Origin: Acidobacteria bacterium RIFCSPHIGHO2_01_FULL_67_28
Lineage (GTDB): Bacteria > Acidobacteriota > Terriglobia > Acidiferrales > 2-02-FULL-67-57
NCBI GenBank assembly: GCA_001766965.1
Contig: MEKM01000032.1
Location: 1 to 10,698, forward strand
Direction of reading: 5' to 3'
DNA length: 10,698 bases
The notes below the pieces were generated by a model. The model was given only the letters and a program-made list of their open reading frames with translations. It did not search any database and was not told the DNA's origin. Shown one piece after another: positions 1-5,956 of this stretch. Every line of letters starts with the position of its first letter. The stretch's first letter is position 1. Both the position numbers and the translations under genes were made by a program.

Positions 1-51
1 AAGATGAAGGCGCTGGGCCTCTCTCCCCGCAACACCCGCCGGAAGCGCTAG
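1..51 (+). CDS. 3' end of an unidentified CDS (partial)
   Basis: Reading from base 1, the window opens with 16 sense codons and then a TAG stop at 49-51. The visible C-terminal peptide is KMKALGLSPRNTRRKR, a short basic tail. The stop lies only 9 nt before the GTG start of the DUF418 gene, which suggests one transcript. The tail resembles neither a membrane segment nor a recognisable catalytic motif. The 'LGLSPR' stretch loosely recalls the ends of helix-turn-helix proteins, but that is not enough for a function. It is called a gene end because of the tight spacing and the intact frame from the window edge; an ATG at position 4 makes a free-standing micro-ORF possible but unlikely. Confidence 0.4.
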   Translation, partial: KMKALGLSPRNTRRKR

Positions 52-60
52 CGAGGCCCA

Positions 61-1317
61 GTGTCCGCGTTCGTGATTGGTCCTGTTCCGCCGCGGCAGC
101 GCATTGAGGTGATTGACGTACTGCGCGGCTGGGCGGTGTTCGGCATCCTCCTCGTCAACATGGAAGTTTTTAGCGGGCCCGGCGACCCGCTCCGGGAAGA
201 GCTCTGGACAGGGACGGCCGAGCGCGTCGCCGCGCAGCTCATTCTGTTCTTGGCGGACAGCAAGTTCTGGACTCTTTTCTCGTTTCTTTTCGGGTTGGGG
301 TTTGCTTTGCAGATGGGACGAGCGGAAGCGCGCGGGGCTCCCTTTCTTCCCCTCTACCTCCGGAGACTTTCCGTCTTGCTTGTCATCGGCTTCCTGCACG
401 CCTTCCTGCTTTGGCAGGGGGACGTTCTCCACCTCTACGCTGTGCTTGGTTGTCTTCTGCTATTGTTTCGCACCTGCTCGACCCGGACCATTCTGCTCTC
501 GGCTTTTCTTTGTCTGTGGATTCCAGCAGTGCACGCAGCCATCGTCGCGGCGCCCCGCGAACTGCGCCGGGCCGACCCGCAACTGGCGCCGCAAGTGGCC
601 CGGGAGGATACCCAGCAAGAGCAAGAAAGAAGAGCCCGGCAGGTGGAAAACCTGCGCGTCTACTCCCAAGGAAACTACGCCGAAATGACGACCAAACGGG
701 CGCGGTTCTGGACGCGGCGCTACTCCTCGCTCGATCATTACCTGGGGAGGTTCGGAGAAGAGTTTGTGTTGTTCTTGCTCGGCCTCTACGCCGGCCGCCG
801 CCGCCTCTTTGAGAATATCCAGGAGCACCTGCCCCTCGTACGCAAGGTGCTGCGCTGGGGGTTGGCGCTGGGCCTGGTGTTTACGGGCGCGAGCGTCCTG
901 GCCGCGGAATTCGCTCCTCCTGGAGTGCTGGTGAACATTCTCGGAGACATGCTTTGGCGGGTCGGCGCCCCGGCGCTTTCCTTCTTCTACGCCGCGGCCA
1001 TTCTTCTTCTTTTTCAGCGGACCGCCTGGCAAAGACACCTGGCGCCACTGGCCGCGGTCGGGCGGACGGCCCTAAGCAACTATTTGCTGCAATCAGTGAT
1101 TTGCACAACGATCTTCTACAGCTATGGCTTCGGCCTGTACGGGAGAATAGGACAGCCTGCGGGCGTCGCCCTGACTTTCCTGATCTTCGCGGTACAGATT
1201 CCCCTTAGTGCATGGTGGCTGCGCCATTTCCGGTTTGGCCCCGTCGAATGGCTCTGGCGCACACTCACTTACGGGAAACTCCAACCGATGCGGCTGGAGC
1301 CTATCGCCGCTGCGTAA
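61..1317 (+). CDS. DUF418 / YeiB-family multipass membrane protein
   Basis: A 418-residue integral membrane protein of the DUF418 (YeiB) family; the biochemical role of this family is not firmly known. The family N-terminal signature is clear: RIEVIDVLRGWAVFGILLVN at residues 14-33, then FWTLFSFLFGLGFALQ at 69-84 and the LLWQGDVLHLYAVLG segment at 116-130. The C-terminal DUF418 domain runs from about 280 to 411 and includes GRTALSNYLLQS (344-355) and the closing RFGPVEWLWRTLTYG (391-405). About eight to ten hydrophobic segments are visible. A polar Gln/Glu/Arg-rich stretch at about 181-200 interrupts the middle and is probably a cytoplasmic or periplasmic loop. The start is GTG at 61, preceded by GAGG at 53-56, 9 nt after the preceding stop; length fits the family. 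A role as transporter or acyl-transfer-like membrane protein has been suggested for relatives but cannot be shown here. Confidence 0.9.
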   Translation: MSAFVIGPVPPRQRIEVIDVLRGWAVFGILLVNMEVFSGPGDPLREELWTGTAERVAAQLILFLADSKFWTLFSFLFGLGFALQMGRAEARGAPFLPLYLRRLSVLLVIGFLHAFLLWQGDVLHLYAVLGCLLLLFRTCSTRTILLSAFLCLWIPAVHAAIVAAPRELRRADPQLAPQVAREDTQQEQERRARQVENLRVYSQGNYAEMTTKRARFWTRRYSSLDHYLGRFGEEFVLFLLGLYAGRRRLFENIQEHLPLVRKVLRWGLALGLVFTGASVLAAEFAPPGVLVNILGDMLWRVGAPALSFFYAAAILLLFQRTAWQRHLAPLAAVGRTALSNYLLQSVICTTIFYSYGFGLYGRIGQPAGVALTFLIFAVQIPLSAWWLRHFRFGPVEWLWRTLTYGKLQPMRLEPIAAA

Positions 1318-1368
1318 GCGCCGCCGGACTTCCGGGTTGAGCCGAGCCGTCGGCCGTACCCGGGTCAG

Positions 1369-2181
1369 CTAGTCGCACTTGCGGCAGCCGCGCCGCGGAG
1401 GGGGCGGGGTAATCGGGTTCTTGTTCTTCTGTGTCGCCACCGGGACGGCCACCGACACCGCCGCCAGGCCGGCGATGGAGACGATCCAGACCCAGGTGGG
1501 CACCCCGCCAGCCACCGGGGGCGGCTTGGGCGGCTGCGGCGGCGGCAGGTTCTCGCCGACTTCGGTCTCCTGAACGGAGTCCTGGAATTGATTCCCCTTG
1601 GGCGGGTTCGGCGGCGTAGGCGGCTGGCCGGCGTTTATGAACGCCTGCTGCCCGGCGAAGACTTGCTGCGTGCCCAGGATGGCCGGGTTGATGTTCCGGA
1701 TGGACAAGACCCCTTCGTAGACGATGACATGGGTCTGGGTAGCCGTGGAGCCTACATACCAGTAGCTGCCGATGACGCCCAGCACCGCCGTGTTGGTGCG
1801 CACCTCAAAGTGTCCCCCGGCGCCCACCTTCTGCGTCTTGACGCGCATCTTGCCGTAGGTGAGGACGAGGTCGGTTTCACTGGTGGTGGCGTCGTGCTTC
1901 ACGACGCGCAGGCTGGACTCCGAGCCCACGTTCAGGATAGAGGCGTCCTGGAGCGTGATGCGCACGCGCCCGCGGGGCTCCGTGGTCACCAGGTCATCCC
2001 ACAACACCGGGGTTTGCAATTCCGCCGGCAGCTGGCCTGCCGGGCGGGCGATATTCGCCCGGGGAATCGCTGCCGTCACCTGCCCGGCCTGGTTCGCCTG
2101 GGCGGCGGCGGGCGCCACGGGATAGAAAACAAAACTCACGCAAAGCACTACGGCGATTACCTGGGTGCTGGTCCTGCGCAT
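1369..2181 (-). CDS. Exported FecR-domain protein with C-terminal membrane anchor
   Basis: A 270-residue protein. Residues 1-28 form a Sec signal peptide: basic MRRTSTQ, a hydrophobic core, then APAAAQ as a likely signal peptidase I site. A FecR-type beta-rich domain follows at about 60-165, with ILNVGSESSLRVV (82-94) and the FEVRTNTAVLGVIGSYWYV segment (125-143). Where relatives often carry 'GVRGT.F.V', this protein has GVIGSYWYV. Residues 186-227 are Pro-rich and flexible, 229-250 form one transmembrane helix, and the tail ends in four prolines and GCRKCD. The likely topology is therefore exported, with the FecR domain outside and a C-terminal anchor. Classical FecR is an anti-sigma regulator with an N-terminal cytoplasmic part. 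Here no sigma factor or TonB receptor is adjacent and no cytoplasmic anti-sigma part exists, so a sensory or structural role is more plausible than FecR proper. The ORF extends 33 codons upstream into era; the ATG at 2181 is preferred because of the Shine-Dalgarno and signal peptide. Confidence 0.85.
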   Translation of the reverse strand: MRRTSTQVIAVVLCVSFVFYPVAPAAAQANQAGQVTAAIPRANIARPAGQLPAELQTPVLWDDLVTTEPRGRVRITLQDASILNVGSESSLRVVKHDATTSETDLVLTYGKMRVKTQKVGAGGHFEVRTNTAVLGVIGSYWYVGSTATQTHVIVYEGVLSIRNINPAILGTQQVFAGQQAFINAGQPPTPPNPPKGNQFQDSVQETEVGENLPPPQPPKPPPVAGGVPTWVWIVSIAGLAAVSVAVPVATQKNKNPITPPPPRRGCRKCD

Positions 2182-2188
2182 AGGGCGA

Positions 2189-2193
2189 CCTCC
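2189..2193 (-). promoter_or_regulatory. Ribosome binding site fixing the FecR-protein start
   Basis: The minus strand reads GGAGG, 7 nt before the ATG at 2181-2179. This is a near-ideal Shine-Dalgarno. It decides for the ATG that begins the signal peptide rather than the upstream in-frame ATG at 2280, which would overlap era and put 33 Gly/Pro/Ser-rich residues in front of the signal sequence. Confidence 0.75.
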
Positions 2194-2212
2194 ACTCGAG
2201 GGGAGCGCGCCT

Positions 2213-2241
2213 ACTCTGCCCCAGCTCGGCCCCGGAGTCAA
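2213..2241 (-). promoter_or_regulatory. Candidate sigma-70 promoter for the FecR-domain gene
   Basis: On the minus strand TTGACT (2241-2236) is followed after 17 bp by CAGAGT (2218-2213). The -35 box matches the consensus at five of six positions. The -10 box keeps only the key A2 and T6 plus A4. A start near 2206 would give a leader of about 25 nt containing the GGAGG. It lies in the 76-bp gap after era, so the gene could also be read through from era. The -10 is weak; this is a pattern call only. Confidence 0.35.
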
Positions 2242-2257
2242 CCCCGTTTTTGGGGGG

Positions 2258-3160
2258 CTACTGGCCGTGGCGCCAGTCAATCAGGCGCTCGACCCCGTCG
2301 CGGTCACGCCAGTCTTCGCGGGTCTTGACGAGCAGCTCCAGGTAGACGCGCCGGCCGAGCAGCGCTTCGAGCTCCGTGCGGGCCGCCTGGCCGATTTTCT
2401 TCAAGCGGGCGCCGCCGGCGCCGATGAGGATGCCCTTGTGCCCTTCTTTCTCGACAAACAAAGTGGCGTGGAGCCGCACCAGGTTGCGGCTCTCGGCTTC
2501 CGATTCGTCGAACGTGTCCACCACCACCGCGATGCTGTAGGGCACTTCCTGGCGGGTCTCGTGGAAGACTTTTTCCCGGACGAGCTCGGCCGCGAGGAAA
2601 CGCTCCGGCTGGTCGGTGAGGGTTTCGGCCGGGAAATAGGCAGGGCCTTCCGGGAGGCGCTCGATGATCTTCTCTTCCAGCAGCCGCACGTTCTCGCCGC
2701 GCCGCGCGGCGAGCGGAATGAACTCCGCGAAGGCGTGCAGCCGGCGGAAGCGCTCGAGGAGCGGGAGCAGCGCCGGCTTGGCGATGCGGTCGATCTTGTT
2801 CAGCAGGAGGAAGCTCGGCCCGGCGAAGGCCCGCGCCAGCGCCACCGCCTGCTCGTCCTCCTCGTTCGGCGCCCGGCTGGCGTCCACCACGACGAGAACG
2901 AGGTCGATCCCCTCCAGCGCTTCGCGCACGGCGTCCATCATCTTCTCGCCCAACCGCGAGGCCGGCCGGTGGACGCCGGGGGTGTCGACGAAAACAATCT
3001 GCGCGTTCTCCCGCGTCAGCACACCCTGCAAGCGCGTGCGGGTCGTCTGCGGCCGCGGGCTGACGATGGCCACCTTGGTCCCCACCAGCGCGTTCAGGAG
3101 CGTCGACTTGCCGGTGTTGGGCCGGCCCAGGAGGGCGACGAAGCCCGAGCGGAAGCTCAT
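2258..3160 (-). CDS. era: GTPase Era (30S ribosome assembly)
   Basis: A 300-residue Era-type GTPase, the usual length. Era binds the 3' end of 16S rRNA and checks late maturation of the small subunit, at the cytoplasm/inner membrane face. Visible motifs: G1 GRPNTGKS (12-19), the switch-I region with PQTTRTR (37-43), G3 DTPG (59-62), G4 NKID (121-124). The C-terminal KH RNA-binding domain spans about 195-285, with its GXXG loop at 247-250 (GAGG) in the stretch HKGILIGAGGARLKKIG. Two small departures: G1 has Thr where Era often has Val (NVGKS), and the G5 region reads IPLAARRGEN without the usual Ser-Ala. It is the last gene of the phoH-ybeY-CNNM-era run. Its ATG overlaps the preceding TGA by 4 bp (ATGA), which points to translational coupling. 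Confidence 0.96.
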   Translation of the reverse strand: MSFRSGFVALLGRPNTGKSTLLNALVGTKVAIVSPRPQTTRTRLQGVLTRENAQIVFVDTPGVHRPASRLGEKMMDAVREALEGIDLVLVVVDASRAPNEEDEQAVALARAFAGPSFLLLNKIDRIAKPALLPLLERFRRLHAFAEFIPLAARRGENVRLLEEKIIERLPEGPAYFPAETLTDQPERFLAAELVREKVFHETRQEVPYSIAVVVDTFDESEAESRNLVRLHATLFVEKEGHKGILIGAGGARLKKIGQAARTELEALLGRRVYLELLVKTREDWRDRDGVERLIDWRHGQ

Positions 3161-4452
3161 CGCGCCCGGGGGCGTTTGCGGCTCTTCTTGGCGGAGGCGG
3201 CGGGGACGAGCGGGGTGACCCGCAGGCGCACGACGCGGCGCGGTGTGGCTTCCAGCACCTCCACCTTCAAGCCGTCGCGCTCGAGGCTCTCCCCCGGCTT
3301 GGGCACGTAGCCGAACCAGCTGTGCACCACGCCGGCGAAAGTGGTGGCCTCGGGGACTTCGAGCGCCACCCCCAGCATCTCGCGCAGCTTCTCCAGGGAG
3401 ACGCCGCCGCGGACCAGGTAGGCGCTCTCGGTCTCGCGCACGATTTCGGCGCGGCGCACCTGGTCGGCGTCGTTGATCTCGCCCAGGATTTCCTCCGCCA
3501 GGTCTTCCATCGTAATCAGGCCGGCCACGCCGCCGTACTCGTCGACCACCACCGCCAGCTGCTGCATCTCGCGCTGGAGGTCGCGGATAAGCTCGACCAC
3601 GGGCTTGGTTTCCGGGACGAAAAGAACGGGGCGCATGAGGTCGCGGACGGCGCGGCTTTCCGCCTCGCTCTCGGGCACCTCCAGCAGGTCGCGCACCACC
3701 ACCACGCCTTGCACGTCGTCCAGGCTCTGGCCGAAAACTGCAATCCGGGAGAAGCGCTTCTCCCGCACCAGCTTCCGCAGCTCAGCCACGCTGGCCGTGC
3801 CGGCGATGCCCGCGATCTCCGGCCGCGGCGTCATCACCTCGCGGACGGTCTTGTCGGCGAATTGCAGGACAGAGGCGATGAGCGTCACGTCCTCTTTCTC
3901 CAGGATGCCCCGCTCCTGGCCCTCCTCCACCAGCTCCTCGATGGCCTGCTCGGCCGCATCCGCTTGGGGGGCCTCTTCTTCTTCGGTCAGGTGCAGCAGC
4001 GACACGCAGAAGGCGTAGACCATGAGCAACGGCATGACCGCGTAGCCGAACCCCCGCAGCACCGGCACCAGCGGCCCCAGCCAGTTCCCGCTGGTGCGGC
4101 TCATCAGCAGGTAGGGGAGGAACTGGTAGGTAATCAAGATTTGCAGCACCACGAAGAAGGCGGTTTCGAAAACGGCGCGGGCGGGGCTGTCGGCGAAGGT
4201 TTCCGCCGCGTAGCCGATGGCCAGCGCCGCCAGCACCAGGGTGAGCTGCGCCAGCAGCGCGAAGGTCAGCACGGCGCGCCGCCGCTCCATCTTCAGTCGC
4301 GGCGCGATGGTTTGGTGGAAGTGCTCGGCGTTCTCCCGCGTCCGCCGGGAAACCTCCCGGCCGCGCTCCTGGAACAGCCGGTAGACGTAACTGAAGAGAA
4401 CCAGGAAAAACGTCAGCCCGGTGATGACCAGCGCATGGAGAGCGATCTGCAT
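3157..4452 (-). CDS. CNNM/CorC-family membrane protein with tandem CBS domains
   Basis: A 431-residue protein of the CNNM/HlyC-CorC family. Relatives include the bacterial Mg2+/Co2+ efflux-associated proteins and CNNM-type Mg2+ transporters. Hydrophobic segments at about 5-25, 58-82, 95-117 and 125-154 form a DUF21-like membrane part. An acidic linker (EEEEAPQADAAEQAIEELVEEG) follows at about 156-178. The CBS pair comprises CBS1 at about 203-262, starting at VREVMTPRPEI, and CBS2 at about 269-325. CBS2 includes the signature VVVDEYGGVAGLITMEDL (301-318) and EEILGEI. The CorC/HlyC C-terminal domain covers about 335-422, followed by a very basic tail (KKSRKRPRAR). The CBS pair probably binds an adenine nucleotide such as Mg-ATP; that is family knowledge. 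It follows ybeY after 6 nt and overlaps era by 4 bp. E. coli YbeX, in the same place after ybeZ-ybeY, lacks the membrane part, so this is the longer CNNM form. The transported ion cannot be read from the sequence. Confidence 0.9.
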   Translation of the reverse strand: MQIALHALVITGLTFFLVLFSYVYRLFQERGREVSRRTRENAEHFHQTIAPRLKMERRRAVLTFALLAQLTLVLAALAIGYAAETFADSPARAVFETAFFVVLQILITYQFLPYLLMSRTSGNWLGPLVPVLRGFGYAVMPLLMVYAFCVSLLHLTEEEEAPQADAAEQAIEELVEEGQERGILEKEDVTLIASVLQFADKTVREVMTPRPEIAGIAGTASVAELRKLVREKRFSRIAVFGQSLDDVQGVVVVRDLLEVPESEAESRAVRDLMRPVLFVPETKPVVELIRDLQREMQQLAVVVDEYGGVAGLITMEDLAEEILGEINDADQVRRAEIVRETESAYLVRGGVSLEKLREMLGVALEVPEATTFAGVVHSWFGYVPKPGESLERDGLKVEVLEATPRRVVRLRVTPLVPAASAKKSRKRPRAR

Positions 4453-4458
4453 TCGCGC

Positions 4459-4860
4459 CTACTCCAGCCCCAGCCGACGCCGCAAGGCGTGCTCGCGCCG
4501 GTTCATCTGGCCGCGGTCGGTCTCGTGGTCGTAGCCGACGAGGTGCAGCACTCCGTGGAGCATCAGCAGCTTGATCTCTTCCTCCAGGCCGTGCCGGTAG
4601 CGGCGGGCGTTGCGCCGGGCCGTCGGGACGGAAATCACCACGTCGCCCAGCGCCCCGTTCCCTTCCGCGGCAAACGAGAGAACATCGGTTGCGTAAGGCC
4701 GCCGCCGGTAGCGCCGGTTCAGGGCGGCGCTCCGCTGATGGCTCACCAGAGCGACGGCGAAGCTGTGGGGGCGGAGGCGCAGGGCCCGCCGCAGGCGCGC
4801 GGCAAAGCGCCCGAGCGCCGCTGCGTTTACCCGGATGCCCCGCTGGCAGTTGATGATCAT
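4459..4860 (-). CDS. ybeY: Endoribonuclease YbeY (rRNA maturation factor)
   Basis: A 133-residue YbeY, slightly shorter than the E. coli protein (about 155). YbeY is a zinc-dependent single-strand endoribonuclease needed for 16S rRNA 3'-end processing and ribosome quality control. The metal site is intact: HGVLHLVGYDH at 102-112 gives the three zinc-ligand histidines H102, H106 and H112. Upstream features typical of the family are LNRRYRRRPYATDVLSF (47-63) and ALGDVVIS (70-77). The N-terminal domain is rich in Arg, fitting RNA contact. The ATG overlaps the phoH stop in an ATGA, and the stop is 6 nt before the CNNM gene. It sits between a PhoH-like ATPase and a CorC-like protein, the same order as ybeZ-ybeY-ybeX in E. 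coli, and close to era, with whose product YbeY is known to interact. Confidence 0.95.
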   Translation of the reverse strand: MIINCQRGIRVNAAALGRFAARLRRALRLRPHSFAVALVSHQRSAALNRRYRRRPYATDVLSFAAEGNGALGDVVISVPTARRNARRYRHGLEEEIKLLMLHGVLHLVGYDHETDRGQMNRREHALRRRLGLE

Positions 4861-5858
4861 CGCCGCCCCGCTCGCTTCCCTTCTCCGCTTTTGCCCGACG
4901 CCGCGCGCGAGCCTTGGCCGTTTTCGTAGTTTTCGTAGGCCTTGATGATCTGCTGCACCAGCGTGTGACGGACGACGTCGCGCTCGTTGAAGCGCACGAA
5001 GGCGATGCCCGGAATCTTCCCCACCACCTCCAGCGCCTCGATCAGGCCCGAGCGGCGCCCGGCGGGCAGGTCGATTTGCGTGATGTCGCCGGTGATGACC
5101 GCCTTGGCGTTGAAGCCGAGGCGCGTCAGGAACATCTTCATCTGCTCGCTGGTGGTGTTCTGCGCCTCGTCGAGGATGACGTAGGAATTGTTCAGCGTGC
5201 GCCCGCGCATGAAGGCGAGCGGCGCCACCTCGATGACGCCCTTCTCGAGATACCGCACCAGCTTCTCCGCCTCCAGCAGGTCGTGCAGCGCGTCGTAGAG
5301 CGGCCGCATGTAGGGGTCGACTTTTTCCTGGATCGTGCCGGGGAGGTAGCCGAGTTTTTCGCCCGCCTCCACCGCCGGCCGCACCAGGATGATGCGGTCG
5401 ACTTTCTTCGCCAGCAGCCAGGAGACCGCCGCCGCCACCGCCAGGTAGGTCTTCCCCGTCCCGCCCGGGCCGATGGCGAAGACCATGTCCTGCTTTTCCA
5501 TCGCGTCCATGTAGGTGCGCTGGTTGGCGCTCTTGGGCGTGACCGTTTTCTTCCCGAAGAGTTTCGGCCGCGGCGCCTCCACCAGCGCGCGCAGCGAGGC
5601 GGTCGGGTCCTGCCCGACGATGCGCAGCAGCGACTGCACCTCGCCGTTGCCGAGCTCGTGACCCTCGTTCGTGAGCGCCACGTAGTCGTTCAGGAAGCGC
5701 TCGGCGCGCTCCACGGCCGCCGGCTCGCCTTCGATTTCCAGGGAGTCGTCGTCCAGGTGGGTCGTCACCTTGAGGACGGATTCGAAGAGCTTCAGGTTTT
5801 CGTCCAGGGTCCCGAAAAGAGGCTCAATCCCGGTGGTGATCTTGACGGTTCGTCGCAT
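4857..5858 (-). CDS. PhoH-like ATPase (YbeZ/PhoL type)
   Basis: A 333-residue PhoH-family P-loop NTPase of the YbeZ/PhoL kind, thought to act with YbeY in RNA metabolism; several relatives bind RNA or have helicase-like activity. The N-terminal 60 residues form a KH-like fold (LFGTLDENLKLFE... then EIEGEPAAVERAERFL). The ATPase core spans about 105-315. It has Walker A GPGGTGKT (130-137), the family stretch RPAVEAGEKLGYLPG (160-174), Walker B VILDEAQN (227-234) and sensor-like TGDITQIDLP (257-266). The last 20 residues are a Ser/Gly/Lys/Arg-rich disordered tail. It heads the ybeY-CNNM-era operon and overlaps ybeY by 4 bp. The start ATG at 5858 has an in-frame TAG two codons upstream, so the start cannot move further up. 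No good Shine-Dalgarno lies directly before it; a GGAGGG sits about 17 nt away, too far for standard use. The symbols ybeZ, phoL and phoH are all used for this family. Confidence 0.94.
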   Translation of the reverse strand: MRRTVKITTGIEPLFGTLDENLKLFESVLKVTTHLDDDSLEIEGEPAAVERAERFLNDYVALTNEGHELGNGEVQSLLRIVGQDPTASLRALVEAPRPKLFGKKTVTPKSANQRTYMDAMEKQDMVFAIGPGGTGKTYLAVAAAVSWLLAKKVDRIILVRPAVEAGEKLGYLPGTIQEKVDPYMRPLYDALHDLLEAEKLVRYLEKGVIEVAPLAFMRGRTLNNSYVILDEAQNTTSEQMKMFLTRLGFNAKAVITGDITQIDLPAGRRSGLIEALEVVGKIPGIAFVRFNERDVVRHTLVQQIIKAYENYENGQGSRAASGKSGEGKRAGRR

Positions 5859-5898
5859 CCGCTAGGGGCGGTCTTCCCTCCGCAAACAGGCTACCATC

Positions 5899-5927
5899 AG
5901 CCTACCGTAGCCTTCCGCTGGAGTCAA
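5899..5927 (-). promoter_or_regulatory. Candidate sigma-70 promoter of the phoH-ybeY-CNNM-era operon
   Basis: The minus strand shows TTGACT (5927-5922), a 17-bp spacer and TAGGCT (5904-5899). The -35 box matches at five of six positions; the -10 box keeps T1, A2 and T6. Transcription would begin near 5892, giving a leader of about 33 nt before the phoH ATG. It lies in the 98-bp gap between the AAA+ gene and phoH, which is what one expects if the operon starts at phoH. No strong terminator hairpin for the AAA+ gene is visible in the same gap. Confidence 0.45.
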
Positions 5928-5956
5928 TACGCCCCCCGGAACCGTCCAGAAATCAA

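Noticed and set aside
1318..1368. Possible bidirectional terminator between the convergent DUF418 and FecR genes
   Set aside because: Only short stems are present (CCGG/CCGG around ACTT, and GCCGA/TCGGC around GCCG), with no T-run on either side, so an intrinsic terminator is not supported.
1501..1640. GGC/GGCGG-rich run in the FecR gene as a nucleotide repeat
   Set aside because: It simply encodes the Pro-rich spacer of the FecR protein on the minus strand; the units are irregular.
2241..2256. CCCCG-TTTTT-GGGG stretch after era as a terminator
   Set aside because: The stem is only 4 bp, the T-run is in the loop rather than after it, and it overlaps the proposed -35 of the FecR promoter.
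2182..2280. Longer N-terminus for the FecR protein from the ATG at 2280
   Set aside because: It would overlap the end of era, add 33 low-complexity residues before a normal signal peptide, and ignore the strong GGAGG before the ATG at 2181.
2165..3310. Plus-strand open frame (381 codons) opposite era
   Set aside because: It is antisense to a complete Era protein, has shadow composition and no recognisable domain.
4594..4612. GGTAGCGGCGGGCG in ybeY as a second copy of the 71-bp element end
   Set aside because: Only about nine bases match the terminal repeat, they lie inside ybeY coding sequence, and no matching second arm or inner hairpins follow.
3322..4929. Long plus-strand open frame (535 codons) opposite the CNNM, ybeY and phoH genes
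   Set aside because: It is antisense to three well-recognised genes and is rich in His, Gln, Arg and Ala, the usual shadow of GC-rich codons. It has no domain-like pattern.
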